A DNA stretch of 64,000 nt from Myxococcus hansupus (GCF_000280925.3 NZ_CP012109.1:4298501-4362500); one strand, 5' to 3'; numbered from the stretch's first letter, positions 37,273-47,200 are shown. Notes: generated by a model from the sequence alone, not told the origin. Numbers and translations are program-made.

Positions 37273-38585
37273 CACCGCGACTCCTTGCTCTGGCCGACCT
37301 GGCCCTTGTCGAACACCTTGAGGCCCGAAACCCACGTCTGGATAACGCGCCCCTTCTGCTTGCGGCCATGGAACGGCGTATTCCGGCTGCGGGAGAGGAA
37401 CTGGTGGGCATCCACCGTCCACTCCACGTCCGGGTCCACCACCGTGACGTCCGCTGGCGCCCCAGGCGCCAGGTGACCGCCCGGCAGGCCGAACGCCTTC
37501 GCGGGCCCGTGCGTCAGCAGCTCCACCGCGCGGTTCGCGGTGAGCACGCCGGCGTGCACCAGCTCCAACGTCAGCCCCAGCGCCGTCTCCAACCCCACGA
37601 TGCCGTTGATGCCCTTCTCGAACTCCACCAGCTTGTCGAGCACCCCGTGCGGCGCGTGGTCCGTGGCGATGGCGTCCACCGTGCCATCCACCAGCGCTTC
37701 CCGCAGGGCCAGCACGTCGCTGTCGGCGCGCAGCGGCGGCGCCATCTTCGCGTGGGTGTCGTAGTCGCCCACCGCGCGGTCATCGAGGATGAAGTGGTGC
37801 GGCGCCACCTCGCAGGTGACGCGCAGGCCGCGTTGCTTGGCCTCCCGGATGAGCCGCACGCTGCCCTCGCAGGACACGTGGGCCACGTGCAGGCGGCCCT
37901 TCGTCTCCTCCAGGAGCACCAGGTCGCGCGCCACCATGGCCACCTCGGCGGAGGCCGGGATGCCGCGCAGGCCCAGCCGCGTGGACACGGCGCCCTCGTG
38001 CATGGCGCCGCCCGCGGACAGCGTCAGGTCCTCCTCGTGGACCATGACGGGCACGTCGAACATGGTGGCGTACTGGAGCGTGCGCCGCATCAGCGACGCG
38101 TTCATCACCGGGCGGCCGTCGTCGGTGATGGCCACGCAGCCGGCGGACACCAGCTCGCCCATCTCCGCCAGCTCCTCGCCCTTGAGGCCCTTGGTGATGG
38201 CCCCCGCGGGGTAGACGTGGCACAGCGCCGCGGCGCGGGCGCGGTTGAGCACCAGCTCCGTCACCATGGCGTTGTCGTTGACCACCTTGGTGTTGGGCAT
38301 GGCCACCACCGCGGTGAAGCCGCCCGCCACCGCCGCGCGGCAACCGGTAAGGACCGTCTCCTTCCCCTCCTCGCCCGGCTCGCGCAGGTGGACGTGCAGG
38401 TCGATGAAGCCCGGCAGCACCCACTTGCCGGCCGCGTCCACCACCTCGGCGCTGGAGGGCACCGGCAGCAGCGCCTCCGACACCTCCACCACCTTGCCGT
38501 CACGCACCAGCACGTCGCGGACGCCGTCCACGCCGTTGCGAGGGTCGATGACGCGGCCCCGTCTGAAGAGCACCGTGGAGCTCAT
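37272..38585 (-). CDS. pyrC: dihydroorotase
   Basis: Cyclises carbamoyl aspartate to dihydroorotate. 437 residues of the type I class: metal ligands in [19 protein letters not shown] (His-x-His, about 58-60), the carboxylated-Lys region, [12 protein letters not shown] (His), EVAPHHFIL (His) and the catalytic Asp in [10 protein letters not shown] (about 300-309). Starting at the ATG 38583-38585 gives a 4-base ATGA overlap with pyrB, which is typical of this pair and settles the start. Confidence 0.95.
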   Translation of the reverse strand: MSSTVLFRRGRVIDPRNGVDGVRDVLVRDGKVVEVSEALLPVPSSAEVVDAAGKWVLPGFIDLHVHLREPGEEGKETVLTGCRAAVAGGFTAVVAMPNTKVVNDNAMVTELVLNRARAAALCHVYPAGAITKGLKGEELAEMGELVSAGCVAITDDGRPVMNASLMRRTLQYATMFDVPVMVHEEDLTLSAGGAMHEGAVSTRLGLRGIPASAEVAMVARDLVLLEETKGRLHVAHVSCEGSVRLIREAKQRGLRVTCEVAPHHFILDDRAVGDYDTHAKMAPPLRADSDVLALREALVDGTVDAIATDHAPHGVLDKLVEFEKGINGIVGLETALGLTLELVHAGVLTANRAVELLTHGPAKAFGLPGGHLAPGAPADVTVVDPDVEWTVDAHQFLSRSRNTPFHGRKQKGRVIQTWVSGLKVFDKGQVGQSKESR

Positions 38586-39475
38586 GCCGCACACACCTCC
38601 AGGATGGCCCGCCGCACGGCGACGCCGTTGGACACCTGCTCCAGGATGACGCTGCGGGGCCCGTCCGCCACCGCCGGCGCCAGCTCCACGCCCCGGTTGA
38701 TGGGCCCGGGGTGCATCACCACCGCGTCCGCCTTCATCCGCTCCTCGCGGGCGGCGTTGAGGCCGAACAGCCGTGCATATTCACGCGTGGAGGGCACGAA
38801 GGACTGCTCCTGCCGCTCCAACTGGATGCGCAGGCACATCACCGCGTCCGCCTGAGGCAGCGCCGCGTCCAGGTTGTGCGTCACCTCCGCGCCCATGTCC
38901 TCCAGGCCTGGAGGAATCAGCGTGGGCGGCCCACACAGCACCACCCGCGCGCCCAGCGCCCTGAGGCACAGCAGGTTGGAGCGGGCCACGCGGCTGTGGC
39001 GCACATCGCCCACGATGAGCACCGTGCGCCCGTCCAGCGCGCCCCAGCGCTGCCGCAGCGTGAAGGCGTCCAGCAGCGCCTGGGAAGGATGCTCATGGGT
39101 GCCGTCGCCCGCGTTGATGACGGCGCACTTCACGTGCTTCGCCACCAGGTGCGGGGCCCCCGACGAGCGGTGCCTCATCACGATGGCTGCGGGGCCCGTC
39201 GCCTCGATGTTCCGGGCGGTGTCGAGCAGCGTCTCCCCCTTGGACACGGAGGAGCCGGTATGGGTCCAGTTCAGTACACTGGCCCCCAGCCCCTTCGCCG
39301 CCATGTGGAACGACGTGCGGGTGCGGGTGGAGTCCTCGAAGAAGAGGTTCGCCACCACTTTGCCACGCAGCACGTGGGTGGTGTCCGCTCCGCCAGGGAG
39401 GTGCGCCTTCGCCCGGTCGAGCAGTGACTCCAGCTCGTCCCGGCGCCAGCCTTCGATTCCAAGCAGGTGTCTCAT
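38582..39475 (-). CDS. pyrB: aspartate carbamoyltransferase catalytic subunit
   Basis: Makes carbamoyl aspartate. 297 residues: carbamoyl-phosphate site EDSTRTRTSFHMAAKGLG (about 47-64), VIMRHRSSGAP-type HRSSGAPHL segment, DGTHEHPSQALLDAFTL (about 125-141), VGDVRHSRVARSN and MHPGPINRGVEL (about 256-267). I placed the start at the ATG 39473-39475, where the family begins (MRHLLGIEGW). First gene of pyrB-pyrC-carA(-hypothetical). The regulatory subunit PyrI is not nearby. The 85 bases up to lepB are non-coding. Confidence 0.95.
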   Translation of the reverse strand: MRHLLGIEGWRRDELESLLDRAKAHLPGGADTTHVLRGKVVANLFFEDSTRTRTSFHMAAKGLGASVLNWTHTGSSVSKGETLLDTARNIEATGPAAIVMRHRSSGAPHLVAKHVKCAVINAGDGTHEHPSQALLDAFTLRQRWGALDGRTVLIVGDVRHSRVARSNLLCLRALGARVVLCGPPTLIPPGLEDMGAEVTHNLDAALPQADAVMCLRIQLERQEQSFVPSTREYARLFGLNAAREERMKADAVVMHPGPINRGVELAPAVADGPRSVILEQVSNGVAVRRAILEVCAA

Positions 39476-39560
39476 GGCCGGGGGCGCCGCGTACCCCGGT
39501 GCGTGCGGCACGTCAAGCGTCGTGCGCGGCGTGCCGGCTCGCCTGCTTCGCGGGAGTGCT

Positions 39561-40817
39561 TCAACGGACCGGTTCGAAGAACCTGTCCACGCGCAGGCCC
39601 GTGCCACCGAACAGGTTGTGCAGCAGGCCGTGGTAGCCCAGCGACAGCCACACCACCATCGCCTTGCCCTTGATGTGCCCGTACGGGACGTACTCCGCCT
39701 TGCCGTAGCCCGTGACGCCCAGGCCGTGGCGGCTGTCCGCGCTGTTGTCGCGATTGTCACCCACGGCGAACACGTGCCCCGGGGGGACCTCGTAGGGGCC
39801 CTCGCGGCGCGGCATGCGTGACAGCGTCTGCAGCGCGGCGTGCGTCACGCCCGACAGGTCCTCCTCGAAGAGGGCCTCCTGCTGGTCGTACCAACGCCCG
39901 TCCTCCGTGATGTTGTGGACCGTGAAGTCGCCGGAGACGAGCTGCCGCGCCTGCGGCTGGCCGTTGATGTGGACCACGCCGTTGATGAACTCCACGACGT
40001 CGCCGGGCACGCCCACCACGCGCTTGATGTAGTCCACCGACTCGTTCACCGGGTTGTTGAAGACGATGACGTCTCCACGCTCCGGTGGCCGGACGATGAC
40101 GAAGGGCACCACGTTGAGGAACGGCAGGCGCACGCCGTAGATGAACTTGTTGACGAAGACCTGATCGCCAATCTCCAGCGTGGGCAGCATGGAGCCCGAG
40201 GGAATCCGGTACGGCTCCACGATGAAGGTGCGGATGACCAGCGCGACGAGCAGCGCCTTGCCGAACCCGCCCAGGAAGTCCGCCGCGCTCTGCTTCCGGA
40301 ACGCGCCCAGGTGCTGCGCCGTGAGGCCGTCCAGGGCCTTCACCTCGGTGCGCAGCCGCTCCGCGTCGCCTTCCGCCGAGGCCTGCTCCACGCGCAGCGC
40401 CTGCTCCGCGATGCGCTCCTGGACCTCGCCCGGCACCTTCCCGTGCACGCCCGGCTTGCCGAGGATGCGCTCGTTCTCCGCGAGCAGCTCCGCCGCTTCG
40501 TGCCGCACGCCGCGCAGCGCCTTCTCCCTGGGGGAGACGTTGCGCCACACCAGCAGGCCCACGAAGTAGAGGACCATCAGCAGGCCCAGGCCCTTCATCA
40601 CCGGCTGGGCCCACGCCGCGGAGGCGCGCGAGTACTCGATGAGCACCGTGTAGGGCACGTACAGCAGGCCGATGATGCACAGCGGGGCCCAGAGACTGGT
40701 GAGCCGCTCGCGCCACACCAGGGCGCGGTGGGCGCGGAGCATCTCCGGGGTGCGGCGGGCCGCCATGGCCTCGGACAGCTTCGCGGGAGGCGTGGCGGAG
40801 GGCATGGCGGCGTTCAT
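39561..40817 (-). CDS. lepB: signal peptidase I, with an inserted cytoplasmic coiled-coil region
   Basis: Membrane serine protease that removes signal peptides. 418 residues, about 100 longer than E. coli LepB. Two membrane segments lie near 45-65 and 77-95. A charged helical region (about 98-205, Glu/Ala/Arg-rich) then intervenes before a third hydrophobic segment (FGKALLVALVIRTFIVEPY). The catalytic Ser is in RIPSGSMLPTLEIGD (about 225), the general-base Lys in YIKRVVGVPGDVV (about 271) and box E is FAVGDNRDNSADSRHGLG. It starts 3 bases after lepA, so the two are coupled as in many proteobacteria. The insertion may be a coiled coil of unknown use. Confidence 0.93.
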   Translation of the reverse strand: MNAAMPSATPPAKLSEAMAARRTPEMLRAHRALVWRERLTSLWAPLCIIGLLYVPYTVLIEYSRASAAWAQPVMKGLGLLMVLYFVGLLVWRNVSPREKALRGVRHEAAELLAENERILGKPGVHGKVPGEVQERIAEQALRVEQASAEGDAERLRTEVKALDGLTAQHLGAFRKQSAADFLGGFGKALLVALVIRTFIVEPYRIPSGSMLPTLEIGDQVFVNKFIYGVRLPFLNVVPFVIVRPPERGDVIVFNNPVNESVDYIKRVVGVPGDVVEFINGVVHINGQPQARQLVSGDFTVHNITEDGRWYDQQEALFEEDLSGVTHAALQTLSRMPRREGPYEVPPGHVFAVGDNRDNSADSRHGLGVTGYGKAEYVPYGHIKGKAMVVWLSLGYHGLLHNLFGGTGLRVDRFFEPVR

Positions 40818-40820
40818 GGG

Positions 40821-42632
40821 CTACTGCTCCGACTTGAGGACCGCGAGGAAGGCTTCCTGCGGAATCTCCACCGTTCCGACCTGCTTCATGCGCTTCTTGC
40901 CCTCCTTCTGCTTCTCCAGGAGCTTGCGCTTGCGGCTGATGTCACCACCGTAGCACTTGGCGAGCACGTTCTTGCGCATGGCGGAGATGGTCTCACGCGA
41001 GATGATCTTCGCGCCGATCGCCGCCTGGATGGCCACCTCGTACATCTGCTTCGGGATGACCTCCTTCAGCTTCTGGCACACCTCGCGGCCGCGCAGGTAC
41101 GCGCGCTCGCGGTGCACGATGACGCTCAGCGCGTCCACCGGGTCCCCGTTGATGAGGATGTCCAGACGGGCCAGGTCCGACTCGATGTAGCCGGCCAGCT
41201 CGTAGTCGAGGCTGGCGTAGCCGCGCGACACGCTCTTGAGCTTGTCGAAGAAGTCGAAGACGACCTCGGCCAGCGGCATCTCGTACGTCACCTGCACGCG
41301 CTGGCCACTGCTGCCCAGGTACTTCATGTCCTTCTGGACGCCGCGGCGCTCCTGGCACAGCTTGAGGATGGCGCCCAGGTGGTCGTTGGGGACGTGGATG
41401 TGGCAGGTGAGGATGGGCTCCTCGAACTTCTCGATGTGCTGCACCGGCGGCAGCTTGGCCGGGTTGTCCACCAGCAGCGTCTCTCCCTTGCTGGTGGTGA
41501 TGCGGTACACCACGCTGGGCGCGGTGGTGATGAGGTTCAGGTTGTACTCGCGCTCCAGGCGCTCCTGAACGATCTCCATGTGCAGCAGGCCCAGGTAGCC
41601 GCAGCGGAAGCCGAAGCCCAGCGCCGTGGACGACTCCGGCTCGTAGGTGAACGCCGAGTCGTTGAGCACCAGCTTCGCCAGCGCGTCGCGCAGGTTCTCG
41701 TAGTCCGCGGAGTCCACCGGGAAGATGCCGGAGAACACCATCGGCTTGACTTCCTTGAAGCCCGGGAAGGGCTCGGCCGTGGGACGCGCCTCCTCGGTGA
41801 CGGTGTCACCGACCTTGGCGTCCTGCAGCTCCTTCACGTTGGCCACGAGCACGCCCACCTCGCCGGCGATGAGCTGCTGCACCGGGCGGGAGAACGGGCT
41901 GAACACGCCCAGCTCCTGGACCTCGAAGACCTTGTTGTTGCTGAACAGCTTGATCTTCTGCCGCAGCTTGAGCGTGCCTTCCAGCACGCGCACCAGCGTC
42001 ACCACGCCCCGGTAGTTGTCGTACCAGGAGTCGAAGATGAGGGCCTTGAGCGGCGCGTCCGCCGAGCCGCTCGGAGGCGGCACGTTCTTGACGACGGACT
42101 CCAGAATCTCGTGGATGCCGATGCCCTCCTTGGCGGAGCACGGCACGGCGACCGACGCATCGATGCCGATGACGTCTTCAATCTCCGACCGGGTGCGCTC
42201 CACGTCCGCGCTCGGCAGGTCGATCTTGTTGATGACCGGGATGATTTCCAGGTTGTGGTCCAGCGCCATGTAGACGTTGGAGAGCGTCTGGGCCTCCACG
42301 CCCTGCGACGCATCCACCACCAGGAGCGACCCTTCACACGCGGCCAGGCTGCGGCTGACCTCGTAGGCGAAGTCGACGTGTCCCGGCGTGTCGATGAGGT
42401 TGAGGACGTACTGGTTGCCGTCCTTCGCGGTGTAGTTCATCCGCACGGACTGGGCTTTGATGGTGATGCCCCGTTCGCGCTCGATGTCCATGTTGTCGAG
42501 GAACTGGGCTTGCGCCTCACGCTTGGTCAGCGTCCCCGTCTTGTCGAGGAGACGATCCGCCAGCGTCGACTTTCCATGGTCGATATGGGCGATGATGCAG
42601 AAGTTGCGAATGTGCGCGTTTTCAGCCGGCAT
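40821..42632 (-). CDS. lepA: elongation factor 4 (back-translocating GTPase)
   Basis: Ribosome-bound GTPase that acts during translation stress and 30S assembly. 603 residues: P-loop [17 protein letters not shown] (about 12-28), [11 protein letters not shown] switch [20 protein letters not shown] (about 78-96), [12 protein letters not shown], the beta-barrel domain, [17 protein letters not shown] and the LepA-specific C-terminal domain [32 protein letters not shown]. The ATG at 42630-42632 agrees with the family start; a longer frame to 42722 has no ribosome site. Confidence 0.97.
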   Translation of the reverse strand: MPAENAHIRNFCIIAHIDHGKSTLADRLLDKTGTLTKREAQAQFLDNMDIERERGITIKAQSVRMNYTAKDGNQYVLNLIDTPGHVDFAYEVSRSLAACEGSLLVVDASQGVEAQTLSNVYMALDHNLEIIPVINKIDLPSADVERTRSEIEDVIGIDASVAVPCSAKEGIGIHEILESVVKNVPPPSGSADAPLKALIFDSWYDNYRGVVTLVRVLEGTLKLRQKIKLFSNNKVFEVQELGVFSPFSRPVQQLIAGEVGVLVANVKELQDAKVGDTVTEEARPTAEPFPGFKEVKPMVFSGIFPVDSADYENLRDALAKLVLNDSAFTYEPESSTALGFGFRCGYLGLLHMEIVQERLEREYNLNLITTAPSVVYRITTSKGETLLVDNPAKLPPVQHIEKFEEPILTCHIHVPNDHLGAILKLCQERRGVQKDMKYLGSSGQRVQVTYEMPLAEVVFDFFDKLKSVSRGYASLDYELAGYIESDLARLDILINGDPVDALSVIVHRERAYLRGREVCQKLKEVIPKQMYEVAIQAAIGAKIISRETISAMRKNVLAKCYGGDISRKRKLLEKQKEGKKRMKQVGTVEIPQEAFLAVLKSEQ

Positions 42633-42866
42633 GATCAGGGCGCTCGTCGGAAGAAGCGGGCGTGCGTAACAAGGAATCGCGCGAAAATCTACGCGGACGC
42701 GTTCGCCCGATGAGCAACCCACCAGGGGAGCTTGTTTGTTCCCCAGTCATCAGCCCCCTCCGGCCCCGGAATGCCCCGAGGCCAGACCCTGGGGCCCCTC
42801 CCAGCACGCCCGGACCGCGGCCAAGGTGGCCATCAGCGTCTGGGCGCCTGGGGAACCGCCGCCCTC

Positions 42867-42889
42867 CCCCGCTCCCATGGGGAACGGGG
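42867..42889 (-). terminator. stem-loop after the epimerase gene
   Basis: On the minus strand CCCCGTTCCC (42889-42880) pairs with GGGAGCGGGG (42876-42867), allowing one G-U, around a 3-base loop. It lies 13 bases past the stop and between the epimerase and lepA. No T-run. Confidence 0.45.
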
Positions 42890-42902
42890 GTTGGGGCACC
42901 GC

Positions 42903-43847
42903 TCAGCCGTGGATGCGAGCGGGCTCCGCGGCCTTCTGACGGAAGTACTCGATGGTGCGGCGCAGGCCCTCGCGGACGTCCGCGCTGGGCTCCCAGCCGA
43001 GCACCTTCTTGGCCAGCGCGTTGTCCACGCACGAACGCATCTGCTCACCCGGCTTGCCGGGGGCGTGGGTGACGGGGACGGTGGAGCCCGCCGCCTCGGC
43101 CAGCAGCGCGTAGAGGCGGTTGATGTCCGTCTCCACGCCGGTGCCGATGTTGATGGCGCCCACGTAGTCCTTCTCGAAGGCGAGCCGGTTGGCGCGGGCC
43201 ACGTCCGGGCCGAAGACGAAGTCACGCGTCTGCTTGCCCTCGCCGTAGATGGTGCAGCCCTGACCGGCGATGAGCCGCTGGCTGAAGATGGCCACCACGC
43301 CGGCCTCGCCGTGCGGGTTCTGCCGGGGGCCGTACACGTTCGCGTAACGGAGCGCGACGTAGGGCAGCCCGTACTGCGCCCGGTAGTAGCCCAGGTACAG
43401 CTCGCCGGCCGCCTTGGAGACGCCGTACGGGGAGATGGGCCGCGTCGGGTGGTTCTCCGGCGCGGGGAACACGTCCTGCTCGCCGTAGATGGCGCCGCCC
43501 GTGGAGCTGAAGATGACCTTCTTCACCCCGGAGACGCGGGCGGCCTCCAGCAGGTTCAGCATGCCGCGGATGTTCACGTCCGCGTCGAAGCTGGGGTCGT
43601 CCACGCTGCGGCGCACGTCCATCTGCGCCGCCAGGTGGCAGAGCACGTCGGGCTTCTCCGACTTGATGAGCTCCGACGCCTCGCGGCTGCGGATGTCATG
43701 CACCGCCAGACGCACGCGCGGGTCCAGATTCTCCCGCTTGCCGCCGGACAGGTCATCCAACGCGATGACCTCATGGCCACCCCGGAGGAACTCGTCACAC
43801 ACATGCGAGCCAATGAAGCCCGCGCCACCTGTCACCAGGACCTTCAC
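42903..43847 (-). CDS. NAD-dependent sugar-nucleotide epimerase (GalE-like)
   Basis: Extended short-chain dehydrogenase family, 314 residues. Rossmann motif VLVTGGAGFIGSHVCDEFL (about 3-21), HLAAQMDVRRSVDDP (about 71-85), the catalytic Ser in IFSSTGGAIYGE (about 120) and Tyr/Lys in PISPYGVSKAAGELYL (about 145-160), then RYANVYGPRQNPHGEAGVV. This is the UDP-glucose 4-epimerase group, possibly acting on an N-acetyl or uronic form. It lies 48 bases after the UDP-glucuronate-decarboxylase-like gene, so the pair probably makes a precursor for an envelope or slime polysaccharide. Confidence 0.85.
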   Translation of the reverse strand: MKVLVTGGAGFIGSHVCDEFLRGGHEVIALDDLSGGKRENLDPRVRLAVHDIRSREASELIKSEKPDVLCHLAAQMDVRRSVDDPSFDADVNIRGMLNLLEAARVSGVKKVIFSSTGGAIYGEQDVFPAPENHPTRPISPYGVSKAAGELYLGYYRAQYGLPYVALRYANVYGPRQNPHGEAGVVAIFSQRLIAGQGCTIYGEGKQTRDFVFGPDVARANRLAFEKDYVGAINIGTGVETDINRLYALLAEAAGSTVPVTHAPGKPGEQMRSCVDNALAKKVLGWEPSADVREGLRRTIEYFRQKAAEPARIHG

Positions 43848-43895
43848 GCAACCTCCCGCCTGCAGGCCATCCTGAAAAATATCCCGAGCGGCAAC

Positions 43896-44855
43896 CTATG
43901 CCGGGGTCCCTGGACCGGCAACCTCGCGGAACCACGCAATGGTCTCCCGGAGACCTTCCTCCAGGGGCACCTTGGGCTCCCAGCCCAGCAGCGTCTTGGC
44001 GCGGGTGATGTCCGGCTGACGCTGCTTCGGATCATCCTTGGGCAGCGGCTTCTCGATGATGGTGCCACCCCCGCCCGCCGCCGCGCGCACGGCCTCCGCG
44101 AACTGACGGATGGTCATCTCCCGGGGGTTGCCGATGTTCACCGGGCTGGACTCGTCCGACAGCATCAGCCGCACCAGGCCGTCCACCAGGTCCTTCACGT
44201 AACAGAACGAGCGCGTCTGGCTGCCGTCCCCGAAGACGGTAAAGTCCTCGCCCTTGAGGGCCTGGCCCACGAAGGCCGGAACCACGCGGCCGTCATTGAG
44301 GCGCATGCGCGGGCCATAGGTGTTGAAGATGCGCACGATGCGGACCTGCACGCCCTTGGTGCGCCCATAGGCCGCGGTGATGGCCTCCGAGTAGCGCTTG
44401 GCCTCGTCGTACACGGACCGGGGACCGATGGGATTCACGTTGCCCCAGTAGTCCTCGCGCTGCGGATGCACCAACGGGTCCCCGTACACCTCCGACGTGG
44501 AGGCCATCAGGAACACCGCCTGGTTCGCCTCCGCCAGCTTCAGCCCGTTCTCCGTGCCAATGGAGCCCACGCGCAGCGTCTCCAGCGGGAGCTGCGCATA
44601 GTCGATGGGCGAGGCCGGCGAGGCCATGTTGAACACGTAGTCCAGCGGCCCTTCCACCGGGATGCCCTCGGTGATGTCCGCCTTCACGAACGAAAAGCCC
44701 GGGCGCCCGTTGAGGGTGCACAGGTTCTCTTCGTTCCCCGTGATGAGGTTGTCCACGGCGATGACCACCGCCGCGCCGTCATCCAGAAGCCGCTCACACA
44801 GGTGCGACCCGACGAAGCCGGCGCCGCCCAGGACCGCTACCCGCTTGCCACGCAT
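43896..44855 (-). CDS. UDP-glucuronate decarboxylase-like sugar-nucleotide dehydratase
   Basis: About 319 residues of the extended SDR family. [42 protein letters not shown] (the UXS-type signature, about 75-86), catalytic [15 protein letters not shown] and Tyr/Lys in [13 protein letters not shown] (about 141-153), [19 protein letters not shown] and [12 protein letters not shown]. The ASPASP and NTYGPRM segments favour UDP-xylose synthase. A GTG at 44882 overlaps the preceding RHH stop (GTGA) and could be the real start, adding nine residues; the ATG at 44855 matches the family start. Confidence 0.82.
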   Translation of the reverse strand: MRGKRVAVLGGAGFVGSHLCERLLDDGAAVVIAVDNLITGNEENLCTLNGRPGFSFVKADITEGIPVEGPLDYVFNMASPASPIDYAQLPLETLRVGSIGTENGLKLAEANQAVFLMASTSEVYGDPLVHPQREDYWGNVNPIGPRSVYDEAKRYSEAITAAYGRTKGVQVRIVRIFNTYGPRMRLNDGRVVPAFVGQALKGEDFTVFGDGSQTRSFCYVKDLVDGLVRLMLSDESSPVNIGNPREMTIRQFAEAVRAAAGGGGTIIEKPLPKDDPKQRQPDITRAKTLLGWEPKVPLEEGLRETIAWFREVAGPGTPA

Positions 44856-44878
44856 GCTCTTCACGTCACGCCTCTCTC

Positions 44879-45058
44879 TCACAGCTCGTCGAACGTGGAC
44901 TGCCCCGGCAACTGCGCTTTGTATTTCTCCAGGACCAAGTCGATGCCCTGGCGGATGTACTCGGCCACGGGCACCTTCGTCTTCTGGTTCAGCGCCTTGA
45001 GGAGCTCGTTCTGCTCCGGGGTGATGTAGATGGTGGTGCTGACTTTCTTTCGGGCCAT
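44879..45058 (-). CDS. ribbon-helix-helix (CopG/Arc-type) DNA-binding protein
   Basis: 59 residues, [20 protein letters not shown] at the start (strand then helix), then [19 protein letters not shown], which is the RHH pattern of small dimeric repressors. It heads an operon with the two sugar-nucleotide genes and overlaps the next gene by up to 4 bases. Upstream on the minus strand is a TATATT box (45077-45072) only about 14 bases before the ATG, so the message would be nearly leaderless; no ribosome site is seen. No toxin gene is adjacent, so it is more likely an autoregulator of the sugar operon than an antitoxin. Confidence 0.75.
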   Translation of the reverse strand: MARKKVSTTIYITPEQNELLKALNQKTKVPVAEYIRQGIDLVLEKYKAQLPGQSTFDEL

Positions 45059-45152
45059 GGCGATATGTGAAAATATATGGAATGACGTGTCGCGCGAAAG
45101 CATCTCGTGCGGACCCCGTCGCCAGCCGGCCCCCGGACGCTGGGAGTTCTCG

Positions 45153-45749
45153 ATGCCACGCTTCAAGCAGTTGATTTTCCTGGGCTTTATTGCCACGGGC
45201 GCGTTGACGGGCTGCGCCTCGGGCCGGTCGGCGGAGCGGGACGGACAGGCCGGCAAGGGCCGGGCGCCCGGGGACGCCATCCGCCCGGAGCGCGGCGGCA
45301 ACGAAGAGGTCACGGAGCAGGACGCCAACGGCGACGGCCGGCCGGACGTGTGGACGTACACGGTGGACGGCCGCAAGGTGCGCCAGGAGCTGGACCTGAA
45401 CTGGGACGGCCGCGTGGACCTGACGCGCTACTTCGACGCCAACGGCGACAAGGTGCGCGAGTCGCTGGACCTGGACTTCGACGGCCGGGTGGACGCGACC
45501 TACTTCTACGAGAAGGGCGTCAACACGCGGCGCGAGCGCGACACCAACGGTGACGGGCGCCCGGACAGCTTCACCTACTACGAGGCCGGCAAGCTGGTGC
45601 GCAAGGAGCGCGACACCCGCGGCACCGGCCGCATCGACTACTGGGAGTACTGGGAGAACGGCCAGGTGGACCGCATCGGCGAGGACCTGGACGGTGACGG
45701 CACCGTCGACAAGTGGACCCGCAACCCGAACAACACGGCCCGCGAGTAG
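45153..45749 (+). CDS. lipoprotein with calcium-loop (thrombospondin-3/EF-hand-like) repeats
   Basis: 198 residues. The signal peptide ends in the lipobox LTGC (Cys about 20), so it is lipid-anchored. From residue 55 on there are six to seven units of about 22-24 residues, each starting with an Asp-rich loop: [59 protein letters not shown]. These match the D-x-[ND]-x-D-G-x-x-D calcium loop. Between loops are aromatic-rich strands ([20 protein letters not shown]). GGGAG precedes the ATG by 6 bases. The fifth full loop (DTRGTGRID) lacks two of the acidic ligands. Probably a surface calcium-binding or structural lipoprotein. Confidence 0.75.
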   Translation: MPRFKQLIFLGFIATGALTGCASGRSAERDGQAGKGRAPGDAIRPERGGNEEVTEQDANGDGRPDVWTYTVDGRKVRQELDLNWDGRVDLTRYFDANGDKVRESLDLDFDGRVDATYFYEKGVNTRRERDTNGDGRPDSFTYYEAGKLVRKERDTRGTGRIDYWEYWENGQVDRIGEDLDGDGTVDKWTRNPNNTARE

Positions 45750-45759
45750 GCGGGCCGTG
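45734..45759. terminator. hairpin built around a stop codon
   Basis: CACGGCCCGC (45734-45743) and GCGGGCCGTG (45750-45759) form a perfect 10-bp stem; the 6-base loop GAGTAG contains the stop codon of the calcium-loop lipoprotein. The gene on the other strand ends at 45774, so it may serve both. Confidence 0.5.
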
Positions 45760-45773
45760 GCGGTGGACGGAGG

Positions 45774-46136
45774 CTACGGGTTGCTGGTGCCCGTGCGCCC
45801 GTAGGCGTCCTCGAGCCGGACCACGTCATCCAGTTCCGGCGTGCTGACCTCGAGGATGTCGCAGTCGGTCAGCGCCACCATGCGGTGCTTGGTGAGCGGC
45901 TTGATGTGGTAGCTCTCACCGGGGTTCATCTCCTTCTCGATGAGCCCCTGGCCTTCGTCGACGACGAAGAGCAGCTTGCCGCTCTGGACGTGGATCGTCT
46001 CGTCCTTCTGGTTGTGGAACTGAAGGCTGAGCTTGTGGCCCTGCTTCACGTGCAGCAACTTCCCCACGTAGCGGTCCGTGTGAGCCCAGATGAGTTCGTA
46101 TCCCCAGGGCTTCTCGACCCGCCTCGTCGTCGTCAT
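45774..46136 (-). CDS. cupin, mannose-6-phosphate isomerase type II-like
   Basis: 120 residues forming a single cupin barrel: VEKPWGYELIWAHTDRYVGK (about 7-26), KLSLQFHNQKDETIHVQSG (cupin motif 1 with His and Glu), GESYHIKPLTKHRMVALTD (motif 2 with His) and the ending LEVSTPELDDVVRLEDAYGR. This is the family of stand-alone C-terminal domains of mannose-1-phosphate guanylyltransferase/phosphomannose isomerase. It may supply mannose for the polysaccharide genes nearby. It follows the SPOR gene by 27 bases on the same strand. Confidence 0.8.
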   Translation of the reverse strand: MTTTRRVEKPWGYELIWAHTDRYVGKLLHVKQGHKLSLQFHNQKDETIHVQSGKLLFVVDEGQGLIEKEMNPGESYHIKPLTKHRMVALTDCDILEVSTPELDDVVRLEDAYGRTGTSNP

Positions 46137-46163
46137 GGCGCTTCCCGTCTTCCTCGGTCCGCT

Positions 46164-47066
46164 CTAGTTCGTGCCGGCCACGAAAGCGTCGAGCGAAGTC
46201 TCACGCTTGAAGTCTGACAGATACCGGGTGGCCGCATCCCGGGACGCGAAGCTTCCCATGCGGACGCGGTACCACGTGCCCTTTCCGGACACTTCCGCCG
46301 CCAGGATATAGGGGGCATAGCCCCGGTCACGCAACTTGGCCGCGAAGCGGTCGGCTTCCTGCTTGTCCTGGAACGCCGAGAGCTGGAGCGTGAAGGCCCC
46401 ACCCTTCACCGCCTGCGCCGGCGGCGAGGCGGGCTGCGACGGCTGCTGGGTGGCGCGGGCAATGGCCTCCTTCAAGCCGCCGCCCTCCGTGGTGGTGGTG
46501 CGCGTGGGAACCGCGGCGGCCTCCACCTTGCCCGACACCGGCACCGCCTGGGCGACGGCGGTGGGCGGCGCCGTGGGCGCCTCGGCGACGACGACCTTCT
46601 CCGGAACGGCGGCCGCCTTCGGCTCCTCCGGCGGCAACTCGCCCGTGTCCGGGTCCGGCGTGGGCGCCAGCGCCGTCCGCTGGGCGGACGAGGGCTTGGA
46701 CTCAGTGGGCTTCGCCGGCTCGGGCGGCTTCGGCGCGGCGGGCTTCTCCGCCGGCGGCGGGGCCTTGGCCACGGCGGGCTTCGGCGGCGGAGGCACCTCG
46801 GTCGAGGCCTTGCGCGTCAGCTCATCCGGGAAGATCAGCGCCTGGTCGTGCTGCGCGTTCTGGAGCGCCTGCGCGTTGGCATCCAGCGCGGAGAGCAGGT
46901 CCGGCGCGGCGACGGCGTCCGCATTGCCCGCGAGCTTCTTGCCCACGACGACGCCGAGCACGAAGACAGCGCCCATCACGACGATGCTGGCGATGAGCAG
47001 GCTGACGATCTGCCGGTTGTCCAGAGAGACGTCGAACTTCTCTTTCATCCGGTGAGCATCACGCAT
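46164..47066 (-). CDS. SPOR-domain membrane protein
   Basis: 300 residues. A cytoplasmic N-terminus with VSLDNRQIVSLL leads into one membrane segment (about 20-42, VVMGAVFVLGVVVG). A long Pro/Ala-rich linker (about 90-205) follows. The last 75 residues are a SPOR domain (FTLQLSAFQDKQEADRFAAK, WYRVRMGSFASRDAATRYL) that binds denuded peptidoglycan glycan strands at division sites. I chose the ATG 47064-47066 with AAGGA upstream; another ATG lies six codons further in. Likely a division or envelope protein of the FtsN/DedD type. Confidence 0.85.
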   Translation of the reverse strand: MRDAHRMKEKFDVSLDNRQIVSLLIASIVVMGAVFVLGVVVGKKLAGNADAVAAPDLLSALDANAQALQNAQHDQALIFPDELTRKASTEVPPPPKPAVAKAPPPAEKPAAPKPPEPAKPTESKPSSAQRTALAPTPDPDTGELPPEEPKAAAVPEKVVVAEAPTAPPTAVAQAVPVSGKVEAAAVPTRTTTTEGGGLKEAIARATQQPSQPASPPAQAVKGGAFTLQLSAFQDKQEADRFAAKLRDRGYAPYILAAEVSGKGTWYRVRMGSFASRDAATRYLSDFKRETSLDAFVAGTN

Positions 47067-47200
47067 GGCTTGAAAGTCCTTGGGCACGAGCGCCGCGGGC
47101 CACACGAATCCGTGTTGCGGCCTGTAGCGACGGCATGGAGGGCAAAGTACGCCCCACCCCAGGGTCGGTCAAATTCGCGGTCCGCCTCGGGGCGCCGCCG

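Noticed and set aside
39840..42713. Plus-strand open frame of 957 codons
   Set aside because: Antisense to lepA and lepB; no motif or ribosome site.
44879..45058. RHH protein as the antitoxin of a toxin-antitoxin pair
   Set aside because: The adjacent coupled gene is a sugar-nucleotide enzyme, not a toxin, and no small toxin gene lies on either side.
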